64,000 nucleotides of DNA from Monodelphis domestica (Eukaryota > Chordata > Mammalia > Didelphimorphia > Didelphidae). The notes below the pieces were generated by a model. It ran no database searches. It saw nothing but the letters and a program-made list of their open reading frames with translations, and had not been told where the DNA came from. The DNA lies in contig NC_077235.1 in the NCBI RefSeq assembly GCF_027887165.1, positions 51,795,895 to 51,859,894 of the forward strand, written 5' to 3'. Each line of letters opens with the position of its first letter. Within the stretch, counting starts at the first letter, position 1. The position numbers and the translations under genes were made by a program. Below are positions 32,971 through 43,533 of this stretch, in pieces.

Positions 32971-33829
32971 ATCTCTTGAGATTCTTTGAGTTGAGATTCA
33001 ATGATTCTAAGTGCATGAGTATTGGAACTCCTACACCCCCGAGTTAAAGCCACTTTATGAAAGTGACCACTGGCAGTGAGGTGGAAGTATCAGCATTAGA
33101 GGAGATGCTGCTTCTGTCCAGTGCTAGATGCAGGTTAGTCTGGGGCAAGGATGGGCTAAAAGGAGTATGGGCATCACTATTAGGCACACAGAATTCATGA
33201 ACTTGGTGGTGGCATTTCTGTAGAGGAGAGAGAGTCAATTTGAAGCTGTATGGTGAAAAGGATATTGGAAAAAGCAGAGAAACAGAGACTTGAAGGTTCT
33301 TCCCTGTAACAAGCAAGGCCCCCAATTCACCTGTTTCAATCTCTAGATCTCTGTCTGTCTCTCCTTTCCTCCAAATTATTACCAGATTCTCATTGTCCCT
33401 TTTCTTTCCCCACTAATCATTCCTTCTCTCCAGTCCCTCCTTTTCTCATTACTTTGATCTAAACTCTTCTTAAGTTTTTCATTTTCTTCAGCCTATTCCA
33501 CTGGTGTGTGTGTGTGTGTGTGCACGTGTGCACGCGCACATGTGTGCACAAGTATATATGTCTTTATGTGTGCTATACATTAATGAATCCCTAGAGAAGT
33601 ATTAAGGTCTTCTCCTGGTCTCCATGAGAAGTGGACACAATCAGAATTTTTCAACAGAATTTAGAGCTGGAAGAGATCTTAGATATTTTGTTCATTCTCC
33701 AGTCCTGGAGGACATGGCACCTGGGGAGTGGGGGAAAAGGAGGAAGCTAAATATCTAAAGGCTGGAATTGGATTTGAAAGAGCTCAATGATGGAGTGAAT
33801 GAATACGAGAGGGACAGTGGTGTGCTAGT
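32971..33829. other. No recognised gene; (TG)n microsatellite
   Basis: Contains a TG-rich run with GCACGTG/GCACGCGC interruptions at about 33503-33552. A 93-codon minus frame at 33044-33325 has no domain that I recognise and is probably chance. Confidence 0.4.
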
Positions 33830-34060
33830 AAATGTTTAGCAAGTAGCTTTCTAAAATAAAATGTTGCGCAGAACACACTTTCAGGTTTAATCAGAATTAT
33901 TAACATTTTCTCTATTAGTTGCCTAAGTTTAGAAAATCATCAAAGCAATAAATTGAGCCTTGATTTGTAGTACATGCAAATTTCTGAGGTTTTTTAAAAT
34001 TCACACACTGAAATTTAATAATTGGCCCTTATGAAATGGTTCCAGTTGGCTCTAGCACAT
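33830..34060 (+). repeat. Unclassified old interspersed repeat, copy 2
   Basis: Same family and orientation as 17105-17350 (see there for shared blocks). Non-coding. Boundaries approximate. Confidence 0.5.
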
Positions 34061-34359
34061 CCCTGTGATGGACCAAGTGGTAGTATTCAGGGAAATATTT
34101 GGTTAGACTATGCTCTTCCTAGGATGCTCCTCTGTCCTCTTAGTAGCCTTTCTCCTCATTTTCTGAGCACTGATAATTTATCTTGTATTATTCTGATTTT
34201 TTCCTCCTTTATCATAGAGTAAATTTGCAACATTTTGAGGACCCAGGATTTCGTTAGGGTAAGTTCCCACAGGAACTAGTTGTCTTATTCCTAGTTGCCT
34301 CAGTGGCTGGCTTGCCTGACTTGCTGGTAAACTTGACTGACCTTCACAGGACATTGAGA
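34061..34359. other. No recognised feature
   Basis: Non-coding spacer before the region shared with copy B. No repeat recognised. Confidence 0.35.
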
Positions 34360-34529
34360 CCATTTCTGGGGCTACACTCAGAGCCTTTCTGGATTGGTAG
34401 GACCTGGCAGAATCTGTGAGATCCTGGGCTCACTTTCAAGGTAGGAGGAGGCATTGGAGTAGCCCTTGAGTGAAGACCTAGGAAAGTATCTTTTGAGAGA
34501 TCACATTTTCTCTGGGGCAGTTTACTTTA

Positions 34530-34770
34530 GTGCAGCAGATAGAATGTCAGGCATAGAGTCAAGAAGACCTGAGTGCATGTTCAACTTCAGATACTTCCTA
34601 GCTGTATGACCCTTGGAAAGTCATTTCACCCTGTTTGTCTCAGTTTCCTCTTCTGTAATATGAGCTGGACAAGGAAATGGCAAACTCCTCCAGTATCTTT
34701 GCCAGGAAAACATCAAATGGGGCCACCAAGAGTCAGAAATGACTGAAAGATGACTGAACAACATCAACAA
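34530..34770 (+). mobile_element. RTE-tailed SINE
   Basis: A tRNA-like head is followed by 'agctggacaaggaaatggca' and the diagnostic tail 'caccaagagtcagaaatgac' plus 'tgaaagatgactgaacaaca', which is the RTE/BovB-type 3' end. Segment B lacks it, so it inserted after that duplication. Confidence 0.75.
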
Positions 34771-34919
34771 CATTTCCTCTTATGAACTCAAGAGAAGGAA
34801 CAGGGATTCCAAAGGAGAAGAGAGAAGAGTTTCTTCACATGTAGATTAGGAGAACTGAAGCCTTGAAAATTGGAGCCTTGGAAATAGCATATAATGATGA
34901 CAGAGAGGTCAGGTAGAGA

Positions 34920-35070
34920 GCACATAGCATCACGGAGTATGGAAGGGACCTCAGAGACCATCTAGTCCAACATTTAGTGACTAGCCCAGTATCACACAGG
35001 AGTGACTGAGTCAGATTTCTTTCCTAGGTTTGCTAGCCCATGCCAATGGCTCTTTATTCTGTTATGTTGC
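34920..35070 (-). mobile_element. MIR-type SINE shared with segment B
   Basis: 'ggagtatggaagggacctca' tail and decayed head in minus order. The equivalent element is at 48930-49130, so it predates the A/B duplication. Confidence 0.5.
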
Positions 35071-35187
35071 CTTTCTAAGAATGAGGTTTATGGAGTAAAA
35101 AAAAGGAAAATTAAAATAAAAAGACAATTAAAAGGGCTATATAGAGTTGGTGATGTGGAGGACAAAAAGCATGTGAGGTTCTCACAC

Positions 35188-35495
35188 TGGGGTCTTCTGA
35201 TCAGTCCATACCACATATGTAGAATATATTTCTCTTCTTGAATCAATCTCATGAACACCTCCTAGTCAGAGACTTTGGAGAAAAGCCAACATCCAGGGTG
35301 ACCTTCAGCCTATGTGGGATGGAAGTTTTCAGTTCCCTGACCTGTAAAATCCATACAGCAAAGGACAGTGATTAGACTTACCAGGAGCCTGGAAATGCCT
35401 TGGAGCCCTGACTGTGGTTCTATTGCATTTGCAGCTGTGAAATCCCTGGAACTGGTCTGAATAATCTTCCTTATGTTACTCTCAAAACTCCTAAA
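35188..35495 (-). repeat. Conserved core, copy A, with possible 53-nt exon
   Basis: About 300 bp, roughly 94% identical by eye to copy B (53998-54302) and about 90% to copy C (57480-57800, inverted). On minus, 35382-35434 is bounded by an AG (35435-35436) and a GTAAGT donor (35381-35376). The same 53-nt segment with the same borders occurs in all three copies. A shared open frame of about 60 codons (QSGLQGISRLLVSL, CCMDFTGQGTE) also spans it, but A-versus-C differences are mostly non-synonymous, so coding is unlikely. It lies on the OR strand, 12.5 kb upstream of the OR acceptor. Confidence 0.6.
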
Positions 35496-35970
35496 ATGGA
35501 GCAAGTCACAGGCCGGGAGCCAGGAGAAAAGGGTGCTATGTTCTACTCTGTCCCAAACTTACTGTGTGACTAGGAGGGAATCAGGCATCAATCTTTTAGG
35601 CTTGGTAGTGGGAAGAATCCTCTCCGACCCCATCATGGGCAGAATGTATGAGGGCTTGGGGAAAGCAAAGAATGTTAAAAATCCTCAGTAGGTTTGAGCT
35701 CTGGTTATCTTTATATTTATCTTTGGCTGGACTACTGATTGTCTGGGTTGTGCTGGGAAAGCCTCTCACCCTCTTTGGGCTCCATTAGGATAATCTCGAT
35801 CATTCACTTCTCAAAACTTGTGTGTGGACTTCCATCAAGGAGACAAGCAGTGCTTGATTTAGCATTAGATTTAGCATTAGAAGGAACCAGGTGAGGAAAC
35901 TGAGTTTGACAGAGGTCAGGCGACTTGCTTGGGCCACATGGCTAAAAGTGTTCAAAGCCTAGGTTTTGTT

Positions 35971-35986
35971 TTCTATTAATGATCTT
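35971..35986. repeat. Target-site duplication of stacked L1 pair, left
   Basis: TTCTATTAATGATCTT is repeated exactly at 38628-38643. The two copies enclose both L1 3' ends. Confidence 0.9.
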
Positions 35987-35994
35987 TTTTTTTA

Positions 35995-36866
35995 AAAATT
36001 TTTTTCTTTTTTCTTTTTTTTAAAATATATTTTATTTGATCATTTCCAAGCATTATTCGTTAAAGACATAGATCATTTTCTTTCCCCCACCCCCCACCCC
36101 CCATAGCCGACGCGTAAGTCCACTGGGCATTAGATGTTTTCTTGATTTGAACCCATTGCTTTGTTGATAGTATTTGCATTAGAGTGTTCATTTAGAGTCT
36201 GTCCTCTGTCATGTCCCCTCAACCCCTGTAGTCAAGCAGTTGCTTTTTCTCGGTGTTTCCACTCCCATAGTTTATCCTTTGCTTATGAATGGTGTTTTTT
36301 TCTCCTGGATCCCTGCAAGTTGTTCAGGGACATTACACCACTACTAATGGAGAAGTCCATTACGTTCGATTATACCACAGTGTATTAGTCTCTGTGTACA
36401 ATGTTCTCCTGGTTCTGCTCCTCTCGCTCTGCATCACTTCCTGGAGGTTGTTCCAGTCTCCATGGAACTTCTCCACTTTATTATTCCTTTTAGCACAATA
36501 GTACTCCATCACCAACATATACCACAGTTTGTTCAGCCATTCCCCAATCGATGGGCATCCCCTCGTTTTCCAATTTTGGGCCACCACAAAGAGCGCAGCT
36601 ATGAATATTTTTGTACAAGTCTTTGTGTCCGTTATCTCTTTGGGGTACAGACCCAGCAGTGCTATGGCTGGGTCAAAGGGTAGATATTCTTTTGTCGCCC
36701 TTTGGGCATAGTTCCAAATTGCCCTCCAGAATGGTTGGATCAGTTCACAACTCCACCAGCAATGAATTAATGTCCCTACTTTGCCACATCCCCTCCAGCA
36801 TTCATTACTTTCCTTTGCTGTTATGTTAGCCAATCTGCTAGGTGTGAGGTGATACCTCAGAGTTGT
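35995..36866 (-). mobile_element. L1 3' end (copy 4), outer member of a stacked pair
   Basis: A tail, 3'UTR and the last 157 ORF2 codons (36360-36833, with [18 protein letters not shown]) on minus. It ends abruptly at CAGAGTTG, followed at once by the T-run that is the A-tail of copy 5. About 97% identical by eye to the same part of copy 5. It has no target-site duplication of its own on the right side. Confidence 0.85.
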
Positions 36867-38627
36867 TTTTTTTTTTAATATATTTTATTTGATCATTTCC
36901 AAGCATTATTCGTTAAAGACATAGATAATTTTCTTTTCCTTCCCCCCCCCACCCCCCATAGCCAACGTGTAAGTCCACTGGACATTAGATGTTTTCTTGA
37001 TTTGAACCCATTGCTTTGTTGATAGTATTTGCATTAGAGTGTTCATTTAGAGTCTATCCTCTATCATGTCCCCTCAACCTCTGTATTCAGGCAGTTGCTT
37101 TTTCTCGGTGTTTCCACTCCCATAGTTTATCCTTTGCTTATGAATGGTGTTTTTTTCTCCTGGATCCCTGCAAGTTGTTCAGGGACATTACACCGCCACT
37201 AATGGAGAAGTCCATTACGTTCGATTATACCACAGTGTATTAGTCTCTGTGTACAATGTTCTCCTGGTTCTGCTCCTCTCGCTCTGCATCACTTCCTGGA
37301 GGTTGTTCCAGTCTCCATGGAACTTCTCCACTTTATTATTCCTTTTAGCACAATAGTATTCCATCACCAACATATACCACAGTTTGTTCAGCCATTCCCC
37401 AATTGATGGGCATCCCCTCGTTTTCCAGTTTTGGGCCACCACAAAGAGCGCAGCTATGAATATTTTTGTACAAGTCTTTTTGTCCATTATCTCTTTGGGG
37501 TACAGACCCAGCAGTGCTATGGCTGGGTCAAAGGGTAGATATTCTTTTGTCGCTCTTTGGGCATAGTTCCAAATTGCCCTCCAGAATGGTTGGATCATTT
37601 CACAGCTCCACCAGCAATGAATTAATGTCCCTATTTTGCCACATCCCCTCCAGCATTCATTACTTTCCTTTGCTGTTATGTTAGCCAATCTGCTAGGTGT
37701 GAGGTGATACCTCAGAGTTGTTTTGATTTGCATCTCTCTGATTATAAGAGATGTAGAACACTTCTTCATGTGCTTGTTAATAGTTTTGATTTCTTTATCT
37801 GAGAACTGCCTATCCATTTCCCTTGCCCATTTATCAATTGGAGAATGGCTTGATTTTTTGTACAATTGATTTAGCTCATTATAAATATGAGTAATTAAAC
37901 CTTTGTCAGAGGTTTCTATGAAGATTTTTTCCCAATTTGTTGTTTCCCTTCTGATTTTAGTTATATTGGTTTTGTTTGTACAAAAGCTTTTTAGTTTGAT
38001 GTAGTCAAAATTATTTATTTTACATTTTGTGATTCTTTCTATATCTTGCTTGGTTTTAAAGCCTTTCCCCTCCCAAAGGTCTGACATGTATACTATTCTG
38101 TGTTTACCCAATTTACTTATGGTTTCCTTCTTTATGTTTAAGTCACTCACCCATTTTGAATTTATCTTGGTGTAGGGTGTGAGGTGTTGATCTATTCCTA
38201 GTCTCTCCCACACTGTCTTCCAATTTTCCCAGCAGTTTTTATCGAATAGTGGATTTTTGTCCCAAAAGCTGGGATCTTTGGGTTTATCGTATACTGTCTT
38301 GCTGAGGTCGCTTTCCCCCAGTATATTCCACTGATCTTCCTTTCTGTTTCTTAGCCAGTACCAAATTGTTTTGATGACTGCTGCTTTGTAATATAGTTTT
38401 AGGTCAGGGAATGCAAGGCCCCCATCATATGTGTTTTTTTTTTCATTATTTCCCTGGATATCCTTGATCTTTTGTTCTTCCAAATGAACTTTGTTATGTT
38501 TTTTTCTAAATCAGTGAAGAAGTATTTTGGTAGTTCAATGGGTATGGCACTAAATAGATAAATAAGTTTGGGTAGGATGGTCATTTTTATTATATTGGCT
38601 CGTCCTATCCATGAGCAGTTAATGTTT
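36867..38627 (-). mobile_element. L1 (copy 5), youngest L1 in the window
   Basis: 5'-truncated at 38627 within ORF2. One 422-codon frame (37215-38483) runs uninterrupted from the thumb/post-RT region to the natural ORF2 stop, including [29 protein letters not shown] and MEYYCAKRNN. Upstream the frame shifts once, near an A-run at about 38440. No RT catalytic domain is present, so it could not move alone. Low decay marks it as recent. Confidence 0.9.
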
Positions 38628-38643
38628 TTCTATTAATGATCTT
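38628..38643. repeat. Target-site duplication of stacked L1 pair, right
   Basis: Exact 16-bp copy of 35971-35986. It abuts the 5' truncation point of copy 5. Confidence 0.9.
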
Positions 38644-38900
38644 AAAAGAAAAATGGTAAAAAAGGAGAGGAATACTCTATGGGTGAAGAGAAAACTGACT
38701 GTTGAACTTCATTCTCATCTGAACTGGTAAAAAGAGAGAAGAATACACACTCAGAGTTGGGTAGAGAAACAGATTTTCACTCAATTGGGAAATAGGAGAG
38801 AAATATAAAAAGAGAGGAAGGAAGAATTCAAGGGAAGGTATATTAAAGGAAAGATTAGTACCAAACAAAACAAACTCTTAACTAAGAATGAAAACAAAAA
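38644..38900. other. Possible old L1 spacer; otherwise unassigned
   Basis: Purine-rich sequence with 'gaagaatacacactcagagt', which recalls the ORF1-ORF2 spacer of old L1 on plus. Not certain. Confidence 0.3.
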
Positions 38901-38904
38901 AATA

Positions 38905-40330
38905 TTTATACCAGCTCTTTTTGAGGTGATATGGAATGGGAATCTTATTTTTATTTTTTATTAAATTAATTAAATTAGGATATTTTTCTATGGTTACATG
39001 ATTCATGCTCTTTCCCTCCCTTCCTCCCTCAGCTGACAAGCAGTTCCCACTAGGTTTTACATGTATCATTGTTCAAAACCTATTTCCAAAATATTAATAT
39101 TTGCAATAGAATGATGATCATTTAAAGTCAACACCCCCAATTATATCCCTATTGAACCATGTAATCAAGCAGTTTTTTTCTTCTGTGTTTCTACTCCCAC
39201 AGTTCTTTCTCTGGATGTGGATAGTGTTCTTTCTCATAAGTCCCTCAGAATTGTCCTGGGTCATTGCATTGCTGCTAGTAGAGAAGTCCATTACATTCGA
39301 TTGTGTCACAGTATATCAGTCTCTGTGTACAAAGTTCTCCTGGTTTTGCTCCTTTTGCTCTGCATCCATTCCTGGAGGTCATTCCAGTTCACATGGAATT
39401 CCTACAGTTCATTATCCCTTATATAGCACAATAGTATTCCATCACCAACATACACCACAATTTGTTCAGCTATTCCCCAATCGTTGCACACAATCCCATT
39501 TTCGAATTTTTTGCCATCACAAAGACAGTGGTTATGAATATTTTTGTACAAGTCTTTTTCCTTATTATCTCCTTGTGACACAAACACAGCAGTGGTATGT
39601 CTGGATGAAAAGGCAGACAATCTTTTAAAGCTCTTTGGGCATAGTTCCAAATTGCTGTCCAGAATGGTTAGATCAACTCACAACTCCACCAGCAATGCAT
39701 TAGTGTCCTAATTTTGTCACATCCCCTCCAGTATTTATTACTTTCCTTTGCTGTAATATTGGTCAAACTGCTAGGTATGAGTTGGTACCTCAGAATTGTT
39801 TTGATTTGCATTTCTCTAATTATAAGAGATTTAGAACACTTTTTCATGTGCTTATTGATAGTTTTGATTTCTTTGTCTGAAAACTGCCTAGAATGGGAAT
39901 CTTAGATGGATGACTATGAACTGGAGAATGGCTGAACAAGTTGAAGTATAGAAATGTGATAGAATATTGCCATACTGTAAGAAATGATGAAGGGAATGGT
40001 TCTAGAGAAACTTGAGGAAACTTATATGAACTGATGCAAAGTAAAGTGAACAGAACAAGGAGAACAATTTACATAATGGCAAGAATATGGTAAAGACAAA
40101 CAACTTTCAAAGAATGGGGAACCACCATTCCAGAGGACCAATGATGAAACATGCAACCTCCCTCCTGATAGAATGTGAAAGGCTATGAGCATAGAATGGA
40201 CATATACATTTAGATATGCATTTTTACATGGCCCATGTGTCAGTTTCTTTTGCTTGACTCTGAGTATAACATGAGTTTTGTTTTTCTTTCATTCTCATCT
40301 GGACTTGTGGTAGAAAGGAGAGAAGGAAGA
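38905..40330 (+). mobile_element. Old L1 3' end on plus, split by a younger L1
   Basis: 38905-38933 ('atatttataccagctctttt') and 39905-40330 ('aactggagaatggctgaaca', 'gaacagaacaaggagaacaa', 'gaaccaccattccagaggac') form one old L1 C-terminus and 3'UTR. The middle is occupied by L1 copy 6 and its duplications. Confidence 0.65.
38934..39904 (-). mobile_element. 5'-truncated L1 (copy 6) with perfect target-site duplications
   Basis: The L1 body is 38948-39890, on minus, covering 3'UTR and ORF2 C-terminus. It is flanked by GAATGGGAATCTTA at 38934-38947 and 39891-39904, an exact 14-bp match. ORF2 is broken (surviving frame 39402-39650). The subfamily resembles copy 1 more than copies 2-5 in its 3'UTR. 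Confidence 0.9.
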
Positions 40331-40686
40331 CTTTTGCTGATTAAGGGTTACCTTTACTTTTCCCTGAACTCCATAATAAAAGCTTCAGTTTGAGTCCATT
40401 AACAGCAATTCTGGTCTTTGAACACAAGACTCGTCCTGGAGAAAATAGAATATTTCCTTGGTCCACTCCTCTAGACTCTATTATGCAACCAAGTATTCTT
40501 GACTATTTCAAGAAGTTGATAATTTCAAGGAGTTTTAGTAGGCTCTTCAGCCCTTTCAGGCCATTGGTGGATCCTGTTAGGTACCACAGTTAGTTCATTC
40601 TGTTCCAACAAGAGTCCTTTTGTTTGGTGTGGTTTGTAAATGGGTAGAGAATAGAAGATGTCTCCTTGTGTACTACCCTATATATG
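40331..40686. other. No gene; partial paralogy to 25695-25780
   Basis: 40345-40430 resembles part of the OR upstream flank (see 25481-26005). Otherwise unassigned non-coding DNA. Confidence 0.4.
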
Positions 40687-41060
40687 TGACCTACTAGGGG
40701 TATGAGATATTTTTAGACTCCCCAACTTTTCTCTTAAGCATTCAAGTGTATACTTAGAAAATTTTGTACCTTTGGACTCCATCTCTCAGAATTCTTTTTC
40801 ATCTCCCAGCATCCTTTTCCCTTCTCCACCACATTGCATGTTCTCGTTTGTATATAAGTTTTGGTAACTCCTCTCTCTCACTCTCCCTCTCCCTCTGTCC
40901 CTCTCCCCCTCTCTCCCTCCCTCCCTCCTCCTGTGTGTGAGATCTGGGAAAACCTCTCTTTACTTAAGGTTATTTTTCTTTCCTCTACTCTCAAGTGATA
41001 TTTAATAAATCTTATAAAATATATTACTTGGAGTATTAGATATTAATTTTTTAATCTACA
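40687..41060 (+). mobile_element. Probable solo LTR (fossil)
   Basis: LTR-like order on plus: TATATAAG at 40851-40858, a CT-rich stretch at 40868-40930, 'gggaaaacctctctttactt', AATAAA at 41004-41009, and an end near CTACA at 41060. No viral coding sequence adjoins. Left border approximate, family not identified. Confidence 0.5.
40868..40930 (+). repeat. CT-rich low-complexity tract
   Basis: Imperfect CTCTCT/CCCTCT runs inside the probable LTR. Confidence 0.75.
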
Positions 41061-41153
41061 CAAGTGAGCTTAGCTGTGCTTGGGAGAGCTATTATTTTGA
41101 ACTTGAAGAGGGACTTTGAATTCTGTACCAGGAAGTTAAGGAAAAGTCTACAC

Positions 41154-41374
41154 CAGAGGTGTCCTACACAAAGCCATATGTAGTCTATAACACCTTTAAG
41201 TGTGGCTCAAACCAGGATTAAAATGTAACTGGGAAATATTTAACAAAATAAATCAGCCAACGAAGCATAGATAATCTTATATTTTAAAACTAAGTCAATA
41301 TTCAGTCTGCAAAGACGCTTATGCACAGTTTAGTGGTCTCTGTTTCTATGTGAGTTTGACTGTATTAGTTCACA
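41154..41374. mobile_element. hAT-type MITE, probable
   Basis: Starts CAGAGGTGTC and contains 'gattaaaatgtaactgggaa', 'tatttaacaaaataaatcag' and, near the end, GTGAGTTTGAC. This recalls a marsupial Charlie-type MITE. Flanks GTCTACAC and GTTCACAT share five of eight bases, so the duplication is not clean. Non-autonomous. Confidence 0.5.
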
Positions 41375-41489
41375 TGATCATACTTCTTGTGACCTTTCTG
41401 ATTAAGCTGAGAGAGACGAAATTTTTAAAAGTATAAATTTAGTCACAAACAACTGTATTTCAGCTCTTCACTTATATGTCATTTGACAA

Positions 41490-41700
41490 TTGGTGATAAT
41501 AGTAATTTATATAGTACTTTATGTTTTACAAAACTTTACATGTGTTCTTTCATTTGATCTTTGAAATAATTCTGTAAGATAGTCCTATTGTTATTCCCAC
41601 TTTATAGATGAGCAAATTGAAGTTGACAAAATTTAAGTGACTAATTAGGTTAACAGAGCTAGTAAGTACCACTTCACACACAACATTCTATTCACTTTGT
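41490..41700 (-). mobile_element. THER/MIR-type SINE
   Basis: 'cttacaaaactttacatgtg'-like tail, 'tttatagatgagcaaattga' CORE and 'acagagctagtaagtacc' head in minus order. Confidence 0.6.
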
Positions 41701-41739
41701 TGCTTCTATAGGCCTTTCCTTCTATGCCAAATGGTGGTA

Positions 41740-41930
41740 TGGAGAGGGTGGGGCTGGACTAGAAAGCCCTTGAGATCCCTTCTACCTCTCAATCTAGGAC
41801 CTTATATTTGACTTTTGTCAAGTCATTTTTCTGGGCTTCAGTTTCTTCCTGTCAAATTGGAGGAGGTTATATTCAATGATCTCTGAAGGTCTTTCCAGAT
41901 CTACATCTGTCTTGTACTGCTAGGATTCTC
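41740..41930 (+). mobile_element. THER/MIR 3' part, two partial units
   Basis: Two successive tails: 'gatcccttctacctctcaat' then 'gacttttgtcaagtcatttt' to 'gaaggtctttccagatctac'. This is the same kind of head-to-tail partial unit as in the array at 57900-58565. Confidence 0.5.
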
Positions 41931-42386
41931 TTGAATTTTTCAATTTTCAAGTTTTGACTTTATTTCATTTTGGACATAGTCTAAGTGTTCCTTGATTTAT
42001 TTGTGTGGTGGGATTTGAACACAAGACCTCCCTGCCAGACAATTAGGTGATTGGGGGGAGAACTAATTATACTGTTGTGGGAAGGGATTTGAATTGTGAA
42101 TGATGCTTCCTTCCTGGCCAACAACTATCATAATCTTTTAAAAAAATTTTATGAGCTAGAAAATCAATAGCAAACATGAACATTTCCATATACAAAGAGG
42201 ATTGTGTATAACCATATGATTCTTTTAACAGAGTTTGTTTTAAATCATATATTTATATACATGTAGACCAGTGATACATATGTATGTAGATATATACACA
42301 TATGTGTATACTTTTGTATATACATATATATGCATGTATGGATACATACCAACAATGCTCTGCTTCTCTTCATCACCTCTCATCTT
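41931..42386. other. No gene; AT-rich alternating tract
   Basis: Contains a TA/CA/TG-alternating low-complexity stretch at about 42240-42350. Confidence 0.45.
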
Positions 42387-42617
42387 ATCTGTGTATTTTT
42401 AAAAATAATCCTTATTTTCCACCTTAGAGTCAATACTATGTATTGGTTACAAGGCAGAAGAGTGGTAAGGGTTAGGCAATGGGAGCTAAGTGACTTACCC
42501 AGGTCACACAGCTAGGAAATGTGTGAAATCAGATTTGAACCTAGAACCTCCCATCTCTAGGCCTGGCTCTCAATCTACTGAGCTACCCAGCTGCAGCACC
42601 CCTCATCTGTGTATTTT
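42387..42617 (-). mobile_element. MAR1-type SINE with target-site duplications
   Basis: SINE body 42400-42604 on minus: tRNA-like head 'gctgggtagctcagtagatt' at the right, B box 'aggttcaaatctga'-like, A-tail at the left. ATCTGTGTATTTT occurs at 42387-42399 (as TATCTG... context) and 42605-42617. Confidence 0.85.
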
Positions 42618-42734
42618 AGAGTGCTTCATTGATGGTCTCTCAAAGGGTATTACTATCATTCCTCTTCCCTTCTCCACTGATTCCTTCCCCCCAGAATAAA
42701 TGCCCTCCCTCAAAACAAATCTATATTTTATTGT

Positions 42735-42910
42735 TGTTGTTGTTGATCCTTCATTGTCAAAGAGGACCAATGGCAATGTCTTGACTTGGGTATGAGTTGG
42801 ATTTAAGTGAGACAGAATTGCACAAAGTCGTGGCCATATCTGGAAATGTACAAGAAGTAGGAGGCACACATTCTTCATCATCAGTCTTCTAGAGCTATGA
42901 TTGACTATTG
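42735..42910 (+). repeat. Unclassified interspersed repeat (copy 1 of 2)
   Basis: 'gtcaaagaggaccaatggca', 'atgtcttgacttgggtatga' and 'ttggatttaagtgagacaga' match 56510-56610 in the same orientation. Starts after a short GTT run (42729-42745). Non-coding, family not identified. Confidence 0.5.
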
Positions 42911-43279
42911 CATTCATCAGATTTCCTAAATATTCTCATGATGTTTTAAATGTATGATAGGACACTAATTTGCCTGGACCTCATTTTTCCTGGGCACATT
43001 TAATCTCTAAGAACATCAATTTAATTCAAGCAGCATTTATTAAGAAAACAATAATCTAAGGATCTTCATTTCTACTGATCTGTTAGCAAATTTTCTACTT
43101 CAGTACAAAGGTGATCTGTTATTTTGTTGGTGTTTACTCTCTCCACCTGCACAGATCTCAACCTTCTGTAACTTCCTATATGGTCTTTGACAGTTGATGC
43201 AGCTGTTTGATACAGACTCAAAGCCTTTCTAGCTTGGTAGTGCCTGCCAGAGATCTGCAGGGGAACAACTTTCCAGAAC
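42911..43279. other. No recognised gene
   Basis: Non-coding. 43215-43260 ('caaagcctttctagcttggt') recalls 34365-34400 and may be the same unclassified repeat. Confidence 0.35.
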
Positions 43280-43533
43280 CTCTAGGACAATGTTGACAAA
43301 ACTATGGCATGTGTGTTGGAGTGTGCCAGAGGGAGCTGCTCCCTTCCTCCTCTCCACAAACACCTGAGGACGTTTCCCACATCACCCATCCCTCTGCCCA
43401 TCAGCCCAATGGAAGGACTTCCTCCTTCCTCTGTCTAGGTTAAGGGGTGGGCTGGCTCACATATGGTGTAAGGGTTGCAGTTTGGGCATTTGTCTCTAAG
43501 GTCTCTAAAAGGTTCACCATCACTGCTCTAGGA
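43280..43533. mobile_element. hAT-type MITE with perfect 8-bp target-site duplication
   Basis: Element 43288-43525 (238 bp) starts CAATGTTGACAAAAC and ends GTTCACCATCACTG, giving related inverted ends of the hAT CAGTG type. CTCTAGGA flanks it exactly at 43280-43287 and 43526-43533; 8 bp is the hAT signature. No transposase inside, so it was moved in trans. Confidence 0.85.

Larger units (their letters stand above)
34360..35870 (-). repeat. Paralogous segment A (contains conserved core)
   Basis: 34360-35495 is similar to 48650-54302 once the L1 at 49181-53893 is removed, including a shared MIR insertion (34920-35070 versus 48930-49130). 35190-35870 is similar to the reverse complement of 57110-57800. 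Outside the core identity looks near 70%. This segment also took in an RTE-tailed SINE at 34530 that segment B lacks. Confidence 0.65.

Noticed and set aside
33044-33325. 93-codon minus frame as a gene
   Set aside because: No domain, no codon-level evidence, and it lies in ordinary spacer.
37215-38483. 422-codon open frame as a host gene
   Set aside because: It is the C-terminal part of L1 ORF2 (Cys-rich [18 protein letters not shown] ending) in a TSD-flanked insertion.
40687-41060. Host promoter with TATA box at 40851
   Set aside because: The TATA-like site, CT tract and AATAAA fall in LTR order and no host exon follows.
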